Shown: positions 48,336 to 57,342 of the stretch, one piece after another
Numbering within the stretch: the first letter of the stretch is position 1
Layout: the number at the start of each line of letters is the position of its first letter
Assembly: GCF_040409795.1 (NCBI RefSeq)
Contig: NZ_CP099571.1
Span: 1,869,439-1,933,438 of the forward strand
Length of the DNA: 64,000 bases
From: Polynucleobacter sp. MWH-UH19D
Lineage (GTDB): Bacteria; Pseudomonadota; Gammaproteobacteria; Burkholderiales; Burkholderiaceae
Reading direction: 5' to 3'
Position numbers and translations under genes: made by a program
Notes under the pieces: generated by a model
What the model saw: the letters and a program-made list of their open reading frames with translations, nothing else
What the model was told of the DNA's origin: nothing
Databases searched by the model: none

Positions 48336-49238
48336 ATGCAAGTTCGTCACATTATTTTTTTTATATTTGTAGCATCAGCAATTTATGTCTATTACAGAGG
48401 AAAGGTACGTTTTGGCGTTGTTAGATCGCTTACGGATTACCAAGTTTTACTCGCTCCAGTAAATGCCTTGTTGTATTTATTTTCAAAAGTTAAAGCAAGC
48501 GCTTTCATTCCAGTAGGCCAGTTTCCTGAAATGAAGCCCTTGCAAGATAACTGGGAAATTATTCGCCAAGAGGCGCTTTCCTTGAATGCCGATGGCGCAA
48601 TTGCTGCCGCTACTGGATACAACGATATTGGTTTTAATTCTTTTTTTAGAACAGGCTGGAAGCGCTTTCATCTATATTGGTATGGCAAAGATTTGCCATC
48701 TGCCCAGGCAAGCTGCCCTAAAACTGTCGCCTTACTTAAGTCAATTCCCTCAATTAAAGCCGCTATGTTTGCTTCGCTGCCGCCTGGGGCAACGCTAGTT
48801 CGCCATCGCGATCCCTATGCTGGATCGCTACGCTATCACATTGGTCTTGTAACACCAAACGATCCCAAATGCTTTATTGATGTAGATGGGGAACGATATT
48901 TTTGGAAGGATGGCGAGCCCGTTATGTTTGATGAAACTTTTATTCACTATGCTGCCAACGAAACCGATCATCAGCGAATCGTTTTGTTTTGTGACGTTGA
49001 GAGGCCCGTACATACAAAAGTGGTTCAACTGCTAAATCGTTGGTTTGGACGCTATGTCATGAGTGCTGCCGCTTCACAAAATGTCCCAGGCGAAAAAGTT
49101 GGCTTTGTAAATATTTTATTTACTTACTTTTATCATCTTCGTGCTCAAGCCAAAAAACTGAAGGCCAAACACCGCTCAATTTATTACATTGGCAAATGGG
49201 TGTTGATCTTGGGTATATTGTGGGCAATTTTCTGGTAA
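48336..49238 (+). CDS. LpxO-like aspartyl/asparaginyl beta-hydroxylase domain protein
   Basis: A 300-residue Fe(II)/2-oxoglutarate oxygenase-like protein, probably membrane-bound at both ends (helices about 3-21 and 281-299). The catalytic block has VRHRDPYAGSLRYHIGL near residue 155 (His and Asp as metal ligands), FIHYAANETDHQRIVLFCDVERP near 201 (second His and the Arg for 2-oxoglutarate). LpxO in Salmonella hydroxylates a lipid A acyl chain; this protein has the same architecture. It lies near a lipid A-type acyltransferase (50257), which fits. The substrate is inferred. Confidence 0.82.
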   Translation: MQVRHIIFFIFVASAIYVYYRGKVRFGVVRSLTDYQVLLAPVNALLYLFSKVKASAFIPVGQFPEMKPLQDNWEIIRQEALSLNADGAIAAATGYNDIGFNSFFRTGWKRFHLYWYGKDLPSAQASCPKTVALLKSIPSIKAAMFASLPPGATLVRHRDPYAGSLRYHIGLVTPNDPKCFIDVDGERYFWKDGEPVMFDETFIHYAANETDHQRIVLFCDVERPVHTKVVQLLNRWFGRYVMSAAASQNVPGEKVGFVNILFTYFYHLRAQAKKLKAKHRSIYYIGKWVLILGILWAIFW

Positions 49239-49254
49239 GCGTAAATCTAGGTCT

Positions 49255-49560
49255 TTAGCAACAACTCGGCAGCAATACTTCGATAATTTGCTCAAGACTG
49301 ATATTGCCGCAAATCTCAATTCGCTTTTTGCGACTGTTTTGCCCAGAAATAAGCTGGATCTGCTTTTGCTGAACCTTTAACTGTTTAGATAGCCACGAGA
49401 TCAATAGTTCATTTGCCTTATTTTCAAGCGCGGGTGCTTGTAAAGCAATTTTTAAGCAATCGTCATGCAATCCAACGACTTTGGTCTGCTTGGCTCCTGG
49501 CTGGCAATGCAAGCTCAGCACAGCTCCTTTGGGGGTTTGTTTTAACCAAATAGGCGTCAT
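49255..49560 (-). CDS. DUF167 family protein (YggU-like)
   Basis: A 101-residue protein of the DUF167/YggU family. Core: LHCQPGAKQTKVVGLHDDCLKIALQAPALENKANELLISWLSKQL (residues 18-62), then LISGQNSRKKRIEI. The family is widespread and has no settled function. It is divergent from the carbonic anhydrase gene, 23 bp away, and convergent with the LpxO-like gene, 16 bp away. Confidence 0.9.
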   Translation of the reverse strand: MTPIWLKQTPKGAVLSLHCQPGAKQTKVVGLHDDCLKIALQAPALENKANELLISWLSKQLKVQQKQIQLISGQNSRKKRIEICGNISLEQIIEVLLPSCC

Positions 49561-49583
49561 TAAAGTACTTTAAACTTAAACCC

Positions 49584-50249
49584 ATGCCATACAAAAATTC
49601 TCAAGCCTTAAATCACCTCTTTGCAAGCAATCGCCAGTGGGCTGAAGGCATGGTTGCTAAAGATCCAGATTTTTTTACGAGACTGGTAAATCAGCAGGCC
49701 CCTGAATATCTCTGGATTGGATGTGCCGACAGCAGAGTGCCAGCAAACGAAATTGTAGATTTATTGCCTGGCGAACTTTTTGTACATCGCAACGTCGCCA
49801 ATGTTGTCGTTCACACAGACCTTAATTGTCTATCGGTTATTCAATTTGCAATTGACTTGCTAAAGGTAAAACATATTTTGGTGGTTGGTCACTATGGTTG
49901 TGCCGGTGTCCATGCTGCCTTAAGCGATAGAAGAATTGGCCTTGCTGATAATTGGCTCCGCCATGTTAAGGATGTTCATCAGAAACATGAACGTTATCTC
50001 GGCGAAGTATTACCAAGAGCAAAACGACAAGATCGCCTATGTGAGCTAAATGTCATAGAACAAGTTGTCAACGTTTGCGAAACCACTATTGTTCAGGATG
50101 CTTGGTCCCGCGGACAAGACTTAACGGTTCATGGCTGGGCTTACAGACTAGATACTGGTTTGGTTAATGACCTTGGAATGTCTAGCAGCTCAACAGAAGA
50201 AATGTTGGAGCGTTACGCAAAATCAATCAAGCGTTACGAGTCAGAGTAA
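49584..50249 (+). CDS. can: Beta-class carbonic anhydrase
   Basis: A 221-residue zinc enzyme that interconverts CO2 and bicarbonate. The zinc ligands are visible: Cys with Asp-Arg in WIGCADSRVPANEIV near residue 45, and His-x2-Cys in VGHYGCAGV near 105. FVHRNVANVV is also conserved. The length fits the E. coli Can type. An acyltransferase gene starts only 7 bp after its stop, so the two may be cotranscribed, though without an obvious functional link. Confidence 0.95.
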   Translation: MPYKNSQALNHLFASNRQWAEGMVAKDPDFFTRLVNQQAPEYLWIGCADSRVPANEIVDLLPGELFVHRNVANVVVHTDLNCLSVIQFAIDLLKVKHILVVGHYGCAGVHAALSDRRIGLADNWLRHVKDVHQKHERYLGEVLPRAKRQDRLCELNVIEQVVNVCETTIVQDAWSRGQDLTVHGWAYRLDTGLVNDLGMSSSSTEEMLERYAKSIKRYESE

Positions 50250-50256
50250 TAAATTA

Positions 50257-51156
50257 GTGTTTAGCGCTTTTGCGAACCATGCAAGTGTTGCATGCTTAAA
50301 ACTACTCTCTCTGCTTCCTTATAGAGTTTTAATATCGATAGGTTATGGGCTTGGCTATATTGCAGCCAATATACCGAGCGATCGCAATTGCGTTATCAAA
50401 ATTAATTTAAAGCTGTGCTTTCCAGATCTTTGTGAAATAAAAGCTAACCTATTGCGAAAACGACATTGGCATCTACTAGGTCGTAGCCTGGTTGAAAAAA
50501 GCATTATCTGGCTGGGCAGCGAAAAACAGCTATCTCAATTAATTGAAGTGCAATCTTCTGTTGATTTAACAAATCGCAAGCCTCGTATATTAGTGAATAT
50601 GCACTTTACTGGTATTGAAGGGGCAATTATTTTGAGCGCACTAGCTAAGCAAATGAACTGGCCAAGAACATCAGGATTTTTCCAAAGAATGAAAAGCCCA
50701 TTTTTTAACCAAAAGATCATTGGGTGGCGAAATCGATTTGGCGGAAACTCCATTGATCGTCAAGGAAATACAAAGGCTATTATTCGTGAGATTCGTAACG
50801 GCAACTTAATCATCATCGCTCCAGATATTGATCTTGGACTGAAGGACTCTGAGTTTGTGCCGTTTTTTGGGGTTCAAACAAATACGGTTACAACAGTCTC
50901 TCGTCTTGCAAGCATTACTGGAGCAGAAGTCTGCTTAATGACAACGACTCTAAAAGATGATGAGTCAGGATACCTCTGCAAGATTAGTGAGCCTTTAAAT
51001 GACCTTTCATCCGAAGACCATAAAGCAAATACAGCGCGCCTCAATAGGTATTTTGAGGATGAAATTCGTTTGCGGCCTGCAGAATATTATTGGGTGCACA
51101 AGCGCTTTAAAAATCGCCCAAATCACGAAGCAAACCCCTACAGCGCTTCTAAGTAA
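50257..51156 (+). CDS. LpxL/LpxM-type lipid A acyltransferase (paralogue 3)
   Basis: A 299-residue acyltransferase, the close duplicate of paralogue 2. Shared parts include GYGLGYIAANIP, the PFFNQKIIGWRNRFGGNSIDRQ block, IAPDIDLGLKDSEFVPFFG and EYYWVHKRFKNRP. The catalytic H-x4-E is in NMHFTGIEGA. I chose the GTG at 50257, seven bases after the can stop, because it gives the same length and start alignment as paralogue 2; a longer frame back into can adds unrelated residues. Two related genes at separate sites with lipid A-type signatures suggest alternative acylation, for example under stress or cold. Confidence 0.85.
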   Translation: MFSAFANHASVACLKLLSLLPYRVLISIGYGLGYIAANIPSDRNCVIKINLKLCFPDLCEIKANLLRKRHWHLLGRSLVEKSIIWLGSEKQLSQLIEVQSSVDLTNRKPRILVNMHFTGIEGAIILSALAKQMNWPRTSGFFQRMKSPFFNQKIIGWRNRFGGNSIDRQGNTKAIIREIRNGNLIIIAPDIDLGLKDSEFVPFFGVQTNTVTTVSRLASITGAEVCLMTTTLKDDESGYLCKISEPLNDLSSEDHKANTARLNRYFEDEIRLRPAEYYWVHKRFKNRPNHEANPYSASK

Positions 51157-51181
51157 AAGACTTTTGTCCTATCATTAGAAG

Positions 51182-51934
51182 ATGACTGAACGCATTGGAC
51201 TGTTCGCAGACCTTCACAGCAATTTAGAGGCTTTTGAGGCCTGCATTACTCGGGCCGAAGAGCTTGGGGTCACCCGCATGGCATTTCTTGGTGACCTTGT
51301 TGGCTATAACGCCGATCCCGTTGCAATTATTGATCGAATCGCTGATTTGATCGAGTCTAAAAAGGCAATTGCGATTCTTGGTAATCATGATGAAGCGATA
51401 TTTAAAGATAGTCGCAACCATATGAATGCAAGTGCAAATGCTGCGATTGAGTGGACCAAGAGTCAGCTCAGCAATGCTCACGTGCAATTTTTACAAAACC
51501 TCCCATTGATTGTGAATGAGGAAAAAATTTGCTTTGTACATGCCTCTGCGCACAACCCATCTGATTGGCACTACGTTACTGATAGCATGAGCGCTTGGCG
51601 TTGTGCTCAAAGCTCCGGCAAAAGCTATACCTTTGTTGGTCATGCTCATGAGCAAGCGCTCTTTTACCAAAGTGCAGTTGGCAAACTCATTCGGTTTGCT
51701 CCCCACCCAGGCGATGAAATTCCGGTTCTTAGTCATCGGCAATGGGTTGGCATTGTTGGCTCTCTTGGACAACCCAGAGACGGAAACCCTGAAGCATGTT
51801 TTGCAATATTTGAGCCGGAAGCAGAAGTGCTGACATTTCATCGTACTGCTTATGATCACTTTACAGCCGCCGAGAAAGTACGGCGTGCTGGGTTGCCTGA
51901 AGATTTAGCCAACCGCCTCATTACTGGCAAATAA
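51182..51934 (+). CDS. Calcineurin-like metallophosphoesterase
   Basis: A 250-residue phosphoesterase. All the metal-binding motifs are visible: GLFADLHSNLEA at residue 6, FLGDLVGYNADP near 35, ILGNHDEA near 64, VHASAHNP near 118 and FVGHAHEQA near 155. It most resembles the YfcE/diadenosine tetraphosphatase-like group, but a protein phosphatase role is possible given that its stop is only 3 bp from a Ser/Thr kinase gene. The substrate is unknown. Confidence 0.87.
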   Translation: MTERIGLFADLHSNLEAFEACITRAEELGVTRMAFLGDLVGYNADPVAIIDRIADLIESKKAIAILGNHDEAIFKDSRNHMNASANAAIEWTKSQLSNAHVQFLQNLPLIVNEEKICFVHASAHNPSDWHYVTDSMSAWRCAQSSGKSYTFVGHAHEQALFYQSAVGKLIRFAPHPGDEIPVLSHRQWVGIVGSLGQPRDGNPEACFAIFEPEAEVLTFHRTAYDHFTAAEKVRRAGLPEDLANRLITGK

Positions 51935-51937
51935 TCT

Positions 51938-53356
51938 ATGCCCATCAATACTGAAATTGAGGCAGTAGACGACATCTTTCAAGAAGGCAAAATCGTTGAC
52001 GGTTTTGTGCTTGGACAAGAAGTTCATCGTGGTGGAATGGCAAGCCTTTTCTCGGCTACAAAAGAAGGGGTTGATGTTCCGATTTTGCTAAAAATTCCAA
52101 GAGTAGGAAGAGACCAGCCTGTTGAAAGCTTGATTGGTTTTGAAACTGAGCTCACTATTTTGCGATCTTTGAAAAGTCCTTATGTACCTAAATTTTTAGG
52201 TGCGGGCAATATGGCCACAAGACCTTATATTGCAATGGAACGAGTTGAGGGTAGGCCGCTCGAGGACTTAATCAAAGAGGGTAAAGAATTTACGATTGAT
52301 GAAGTTGTTCGCATCGGGTCTGATCTTGCACAAGCAGTTCAATCACTACACTCTCAAGATGCGATTCACCTAGACATCAAACCTGAGAATATTCTGATAG
52401 ATGACAAAGGCAAGTTAACGCTAATCGACTTTGGTCTGTCTCACCATGCACGTTATCCCGATCTACTGGCGGAAGAAATGCGCAAAGGGGTTGGTTCAGC
52501 ACCTTATATATCGCCTGAGCAAGTTGCTGGTATTCGCACAGACTCTCGTAGCGATATTTATTCCATAGGCGCGATTCTGTATGAACTACTAACCGGCGAA
52601 CTACCTTACGGAAACCCCCAAACCATGTCGGGGCTTAGAAGGCGAATGTGGGCAAAACCATTTCCACCACGAGCCATTCGCCGAGAAATTCCCCGCTGGC
52701 TACAAGAGATCGTTTTACGCTGTCTCGAGCCACGAGCAGCAGATCGCTATCAAAGTGCCGCACGCTTACGACAAATGTTACGCGACCCAGAAGGGGTGAC
52801 GCTTACCGAGCGAGCTGACCGCATTGAACCGCCAAGCTTTTGGGAAAACCTCAAAGGCATGTTTAGGGCTGCCGGCTATGAGCCCTCACCAAGCCCCAAA
52901 CCTAGTATGGGGAACTACGATGCACCATTAATGATTGCAGCTATTGACACTCGTCAGTCTGATGAAAATTTGCGCGAAAGAATGCAAGTAACTGCAAAAA
53001 ATTTATTACAAGCTTATCCGGAAAGTCGTCTTGTTTGCATTAGCACCATTGCAAGCACCCCAACTTTTGAAGGCAACCTAGAAAGTGAAACTGCTAGTGG
53101 CATTGTTCGTGGTCACCTGGTGCAATTGATGGATTGGGCAAAACCTCTGAAGCTCCCGCCAGAACGTATCTCATACCATGTTCTAGAAGCTATAGACCCA
53201 GCATCACGGATTGTCGAATTTGCAAAAGATAATGATGCTTCTCTCATCTTAATTGGCGCATCACATAAGCTTCCAAATAAGGTGGCGCCTTGGCGAACCT
53301 CAATGACCAAGATTGTCGAAGAGGCCCCTTGTAGCGTTCACATCGTTCGAACCTAA
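51938..53356 (+). CDS. Ser/Thr protein kinase with C-terminal UspA domain
   Basis: A 472-residue Hanks-type kinase. Gly-rich loop RGGMASLF at residue 31, the ATP lysine at Lys52 (PILLKIPR), catalytic HLDIKPEN at 144-151 (Asp146, Asn151), DFG at 164-166, and SAPYISPEQ and RSDIYSIGAILYELLTGELPY follow. A linker leads to a universal stress protein-like domain from about residue 325 (LMIAAIDTRQ ... LILIGASHKLP ... VHIVRT). The kinase-UspA fusion has no signal peptide or membrane helix, so it is cytoplasmic. The adjacent phosphoesterase (3-bp gap) suggests a coupled pair. The target and ligand are unknown. Confidence 0.9.
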   Translation: MPINTEIEAVDDIFQEGKIVDGFVLGQEVHRGGMASLFSATKEGVDVPILLKIPRVGRDQPVESLIGFETELTILRSLKSPYVPKFLGAGNMATRPYIAMERVEGRPLEDLIKEGKEFTIDEVVRIGSDLAQAVQSLHSQDAIHLDIKPENILIDDKGKLTLIDFGLSHHARYPDLLAEEMRKGVGSAPYISPEQVAGIRTDSRSDIYSIGAILYELLTGELPYGNPQTMSGLRRRMWAKPFPPRAIRREIPRWLQEIVLRCLEPRAADRYQSAARLRQMLRDPEGVTLTERADRIEPPSFWENLKGMFRAAGYEPSPSPKPSMGNYDAPLMIAAIDTRQSDENLRERMQVTAKNLLQAYPESRLVCISTIASTPTFEGNLESETASGIVRGHLVQLMDWAKPLKLPPERISYHVLEAIDPASRIVEFAKDNDASLILIGASHKLPNKVAPWRTSMTKIVEEAPCSVHIVRT

Positions 53357-53471
53357 TTCTTTATATGGGCATGACAAACCTCCTAAGTTTGTTAATGAGT
53401 GCCAAACAGTGAATTAATCACTTCAAGAGGCCTGCCCTATTTACGATAGTTGTTTATCGGATAATGTAGCC

Positions 53472-54209
53472 ATGGAAGAAAAAGTGCGCGTCTCAAAACT
53501 ACTATCCGAACTTGGCTTATGTTCACGGCGAGAAGCCGACTCTTATATTGAACAAGGGCTTGTGACGGTTGATGGAGAAGTGGTAAACGAACTCGGTATT
53601 CGTGCATATCGCCATCAAAAAATTGAATTGCAATCTGGGGCTAAAGCACAACAAGCATCTCGAATTACTGTCATTCTTAATAAGCCTGTTGGCTTTATCT
53701 CGCACTACGATGACGAACAAGAATATCAACCTGCCGCCTCGCTCATTACGCCAGAAAATTATTTTCCTAATCCGCTTGATAAAAATCGGAGTCCGCGCTT
53801 CAACACTAAAGGTCTTGCTCCTGCAGGTCGACTAGACATTGACTCAACAGGCTTACTTGTCCTGACTCAAGATGGTCGAATCGCTAAATTATTAATTGGG
53901 GAAAATAGTCCAATTGAAAAAGAATATCTGGTGCGCGTGGAAGGCAAACTTTCATACGAAGATTTAGATCGATTAAGGCACGGCTTATCTTTGGATGGCG
54001 TTGCCCTTAAGCCCGCTCAAGTCAGCTGGCAAAATGAAGATCAACTACGCTTTGTTTTACGTGAAGGCCGCAAACGTCAAATTCGGCGCATGTGTGAAAT
54101 GGTAGGCCTGAGAGTACTTGGACTAAAACGTGTTCGCATGGGGCGTGTTTCCTTGGGCCCTTTGCCTCCTGGTCAATGGCGCTATCTCAAGCCAGGCGAG
54201 CAATTCTAA
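53472..54209 (+). CDS. rRNA pseudouridine synthase (RsuA/RluF group)
   Basis: A 245-residue pseudouridine synthase. The N-terminal S4 RNA-binding domain is clear ([31 protein letters not shown]), then the catalytic [17 protein letters not shown] near residue 122 (Asp as catalyst), KEYLVRVEG and [26 protein letters not shown] near 200. It belongs to the RsuA/RluB/E/F group; the middle part ([15 protein letters not shown]) fits RluF best, which modifies U2604 of 23S rRNA, but I leave the symbol open. It is 51 bp upstream of prfC. Confidence 0.9.
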   Translation: MEEKVRVSKLLSELGLCSRREADSYIEQGLVTVDGEVVNELGIRAYRHQKIELQSGAKAQQASRITVILNKPVGFISHYDDEQEYQPAASLITPENYFPNPLDKNRSPRFNTKGLAPAGRLDIDSTGLLVLTQDGRIAKLLIGENSPIEKEYLVRVEGKLSYEDLDRLRHGLSLDGVALKPAQVSWQNEDQLRFVLREGRKRQIRRMCEMVGLRVLGLKRVRMGRVSLGPLPPGQWRYLKPGEQF

Positions 54210-54260
54210 AGGGGGCTTACCCGCTTATAATTGCTCCCGAAATAGATTAATCAGCGCAGA

Positions 54261-55895
54261 ATTACCATCGATACCAATACCCCTAGCACCCCCGCCTCAG
54301 AAGTATTAAGACGTCGCAGCTTTGCCATCATCTCTCACCCAGATGCAGGCAAAACTACGCTAACTGAAAAACTATTACTTTATGCGGGAGCGATTCAAAT
54401 TGCTGGGAGCGTGAAGGCTCGTAAAGCCAGCAGACATGCTACATCTGATTGGATGGAAATTGAGAAGCAACGCGGCATCTCTGTAGCAAGCTCGGTGATG
54501 CAAATGGAATATCGCGACTGCATTATTAATCTCTTAGATACTCCAGGACACCAAGATTTTTCTGAAGATACTTATCGAGTGCTTACTGCCGTTGACTCTG
54601 CCTTAATGGTTATTGACGCAGCCAATGGCGTGGAATCGCAAACATTGCGCTTACTAGAGGTCTGCCGAGCACGCAACACGCCCATTGTGACCTTCATCAA
54701 TAAAATGGATCGTGAAGTAAAACCACCAATGGAGCTCATGGATGAAATTGAGTCGGCTCTTGGTATTGAAGTCGTTCCATTTACGTGGCCAGTTGGCATG
54801 GGCAAATCTTTTGCTGGTGTTATTGATATTGCAAACAATCGCATGCGGATGTTCAAAGCTGGCGAAGATCGAGTAACCGAGGACTCTCATGCGGTAGTGG
54901 ATATCAATGATCCAGCACTGAAAGAACGCTTGGGTGACGATCTCGAAAACGCTTTAGGAGAAGTTGAGCTTATCAAAGAAGCAATGCCGGCATTTGATCG
55001 CGAGGCATTTCTGGCTGGATATCAATCTCCCGTATTTTTTGGTTCAGCAATCAATAATTTTGGTGTGCGAGAAATTCTTAACACCCTCGTTGAATTAGCA
55101 CCATCACCAGGTGGTCGCAAAGCTTTGCAACGCGAAGTTAGTCCAGCAGAAAATAAATTCTCGGCGGTGGTTTTTAAAATTCAGGCAAACATGGATCCTG
55201 CGCATCGTGATCGCGTGGCTTTCTTGCGAATTTGCTCGGGACATTTTGAGCGCGGCATGAAACTTAAAATTTGTCGCAATGGCAAGGAAGTTCGCACCAA
55301 CAACGCACTTTCTTTTTTATCGCAAAGGCGCGATATTTTGGACGAAGCTTTTCCAGGCGACATTATTGGTTTGCCAAATCATGGATTATTGCGCCTAGGT
55401 GATACGCTAACTGAAGGCGAGCAACTGCAATTTACTGGTCTACCCTTCTTTGCTCCGGAAATTTTTCGCCTCGTTGAATCAGCCGATCCATTGCGATCCA
55501 AGCAGCTACGAACTGGGCTTATGCAACTGGGCGAAGAAGGCGCTATCCAGGTATTTCGCCCGATGGCTGGTGGCACCATGCTACTAGGTGCTTTCGGGCA
55601 ACTGCAATTCGAAGTGGTTAGTCATCGGCTGCAGACCGAATATGGTGCTGAAGTCCGCTTATTGCCCGCACGTTATAGTCTAGCGCGCTGGGTTAGCTCT
55701 GAAGATCCTGTAGCTTTAAAAAAATTCACTCAAGAAAATATTCACCGAATGGCAGAAGACGTTGTTAGTGCGCCCGTATTTTTGGCGTCTCATAAATCAG
55801 AACTAGACGTTGCACAACAGCGCTGGGAATCAATTCAATTCCACGCTCTCAGAGAGCATGCCGGACTAATTTATCAATCTGATTTAGCTGGCTAA
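54261..55895 (+). CDS. prfC: Peptide chain release factor 3 with a non-canonical start
   Basis: Release factor RF3, a GTPase that recycles RF1/RF2 (about 544 residues). The P-loop is SHPDAGKTTLTE near residue 25, then TPGHQDF and FINKMDRE. The frame is open from a TAG at 54243, and no ATG, GTG or TTG occurs before the P-loop; the first canonical codon is the GTG at 54411, beyond it. So the start must be ATT (54246 or 54261) or ATC (54267). I use ATT at 54261, which gives a leader of usual length. A TATAAT at 54226-54231 may be its -10 box. A sequencing error is the alternative. Confidence 0.9.
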   Translation: MTIDTNTPSTPASEVLRRRSFAIISHPDAGKTTLTEKLLLYAGAIQIAGSVKARKASRHATSDWMEIEKQRGISVASSVMQMEYRDCIINLLDTPGHQDFSEDTYRVLTAVDSALMVIDAANGVESQTLRLLEVCRARNTPIVTFINKMDREVKPPMELMDEIESALGIEVVPFTWPVGMGKSFAGVIDIANNRMRMFKAGEDRVTEDSHAVVDINDPALKERLGDDLENALGEVELIKEAMPAFDREAFLAGYQSPVFFGSAINNFGVREILNTLVELAPSPGGRKALQREVSPAENKFSAVVFKIQANMDPAHRDRVAFLRICSGHFERGMKLKICRNGKEVRTNNALSFLSQRRDILDEAFPGDIIGLPNHGLLRLGDTLTEGEQLQFTGLPFFAPEIFRLVESADPLRSKQLRTGLMQLGEEGAIQVFRPMAGGTMLLGAFGQLQFEVVSHRLQTEYGAEVRLLPARYSLARWVSSEDPVALKKFTQENIHRMAEDVVSAPVFLASHKSELDVAQQRWESIQFHALREHAGLIYQSDLAG

Positions 55896-55904
55896 TAAAA
55901 AATA

Positions 55905-56135
55905 TTAATGCGCTGAATGACAGGTAAAAACTGTTGCTAAAGAAGAATCGCCACTTTTATATCTAGCAACTTTGCCATACTGAGCGCAGTAAGCATTTGC
56001 TTTTTGAGTCAACTGATCTATTGACTCGCCGCCAGCGTTTAAAAAAGTGACATGATTTGCATCCGATGCATCCGTATAAACCGGCGTACAAGCAGTCACC
56101 CCAAAAGCGATCATGAATAAACTAATTACCTTCAT
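55905..56135 (-). CDS. Small lipoprotein
   Basis: A 76-residue protein with a lipoprotein signal: MKVISLFMIAFGVTAC, with Cys16 as the lipidated residue. The mature part has an A-x-x-x-C ... F-x-C pattern with two more cysteines, as in the lipoprotein at 3286-3582, so they may share a fold. Family not recognised. It is convergent with prfC, 9 bp between stops, and 17 bp downstream of a DUF2798 gene. Confidence 0.7.
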   Translation of the reverse strand: MKVISLFMIAFGVTACTPVYTDASDANHVTFLNAGGESIDQLTQKANAYCAQYGKVARYKSGDSSLATVFTCHSAH

Positions 56136-56152
56136 ATTGGCTCTTTGACTTT

Positions 56153-56380
56153 TTAGCTCTTTAGTTTTTTAAGTACTAATTCAGTTATTTTGCTTGCAAA
56201 AGGTCGGTAGAGCAAAATACAAATAATTGCAACAGGATATGCAACCAGCCATACCTCTAGCCACAGCCAAAAGAAGTTCTCAACGACACCAATCCTGACA
56301 AATGTGGTTGCAAGAGTAATGCTGGCGGACATTAAAAAGCCCATTACCAAAGCAAAAATGATGCTTGCAATATTAATCAT
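56153..56380 (-). CDS. DUF2798 two-helix membrane protein
   Basis: A 75-residue integral membrane protein with two hydrophobic helices (about 5-26 and 38-60) and a basic C-terminus (ELVLKKLKS). MGFLMSASITLATTF and the WLEVWLVAYPVAI segment are characteristic of DUF2798. Function unknown. It is followed by the EamA transporter on the same strand, 14 bp upstream of this gene. Confidence 0.75.
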   Translation of the reverse strand: MINIASIIFALVMGFLMSASITLATTFVRIGVVENFFWLWLEVWLVAYPVAIICILLYRPFASKITELVLKKLKS

Positions 56381-56394
56381 GATTTAAATATAAA

Positions 56395-57267
56395 TTAAGT
56401 GCGCTTAACTAGCATTCTTTTGCTTAAGATGACTGTCGACACTACCAAGAATGCAAAAACCATATTGATCATCGTCAAATGGTCGCCCAATAAAACACTG
56501 GCCGCAACTAGCGTACAGAATGGTTGTATGAGTTGTACTTGACTAACTCTAGCAATTCCGCCGACAGCAAGGCCTTCATACCAAAAGAAAAATCCCAGAA
56601 ACATTGGAAAGAGACTCAAGTAAATAAAACTTGTCCAAGCAAGTGCATCAGCGCCCCAATACGTTGATGAAAATAGATAGAAAGAGGCGATGACGTTTAT
56701 TGGCAGCGACACCACTAAGGCCCAAGAGATCACTGCGCGCGGATTCATGCGGCGGGAAAGCTCCCCGCCCTCCACATATCCTATGCAGGCGCAAATACCG
56801 CCAGCCACCAGCAGGCCGTCGATATAGGTAATGCCTCCTGAGCTCTTTAACAAGGCATAAACCACAACCAATGCAGCCCCCAACAAAGACACCAGCCAAA
56901 AACCAATTGAGGGCCGCTCCTTAAAGCGAATAACCCCAATCACAGTAGTAGCTAAGGGCATCATTCCCAAAATCACTGCACCATGCGATGAAGACCCTTC
57001 TTTCATGGCTACAGTTGTAAAAATTGGAAAGCCAAAGACAACCCCAAGCGCAATAATGACAAACTTGACCCAATCTGATTTTTGGGGCCATGGCACTTGT
57101 TTGTAAATTAGGTAGGCCAAAGCAACTATTCCGGCCAAAAATGCCCTACCAAACGCAATGAAATAAGGATCAAAACTGAGGACAGCGATTTTACTTACTG
57201 GCAAGGTCAAACTGAAAATCAGAATGCCGATAAAACCAATCAACATTCCCTTGCTTTCCTGATTCAC
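56395..57267 (-). CDS. EamA/DMT-family transporter
   Basis: A 290-residue inner-membrane permease with ten predicted helices arranged as two EamA repeats. LPVSKIAVLSFDPYFIAFGRAFLAGI near residues 23-48 and the second-half LSLFPMFLGFFFWYEGLAVGGIARVSQVQLIQPF (about 215-248) are typical. Such proteins export amino acids or small metabolites; the substrate is unknown. It is transcribed away from the MOSC gene at 57343. Confidence 0.85.
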   Translation of the reverse strand: MNQESKGMLIGFIGILIFSLTLPVSKIAVLSFDPYFIAFGRAFLAGIVALAYLIYKQVPWPQKSDWVKFVIIALGVVFGFPIFTTVAMKEGSSSHGAVILGMMPLATTVIGVIRFKERPSIGFWLVSLLGAALVVVYALLKSSGGITYIDGLLVAGGICACIGYVEGGELSRRMNPRAVISWALVVSLPINVIASFYLFSSTYWGADALAWTSFIYLSLFPMFLGFFFWYEGLAVGGIARVSQVQLIQPFCTLVAASVLLGDHLTMINMVFAFLVVSTVILSKRMLVKRT

Positions 57268-57342
57268 TCTTATCCCTTTTGATGTCTATAGGGTCATTGT
57301 ATTAATAAAGCATCGACATTGGGCTGTAATATATAAATATCC

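Noticed and set aside
50167..50256. Longer start of the third acyltransferase inside the carbonic anhydrase gene
   Set aside because: The extra residues do not match the paralogue at 27062, whereas the GTG at 50257 gives the same length and alignment.
54411..55895. GTG at 54411 as the prfC start
   Set aside because: It would remove the P-loop SHPDAGKTT and the first 50 residues of RF3, which are encoded in the same open frame just upstream.
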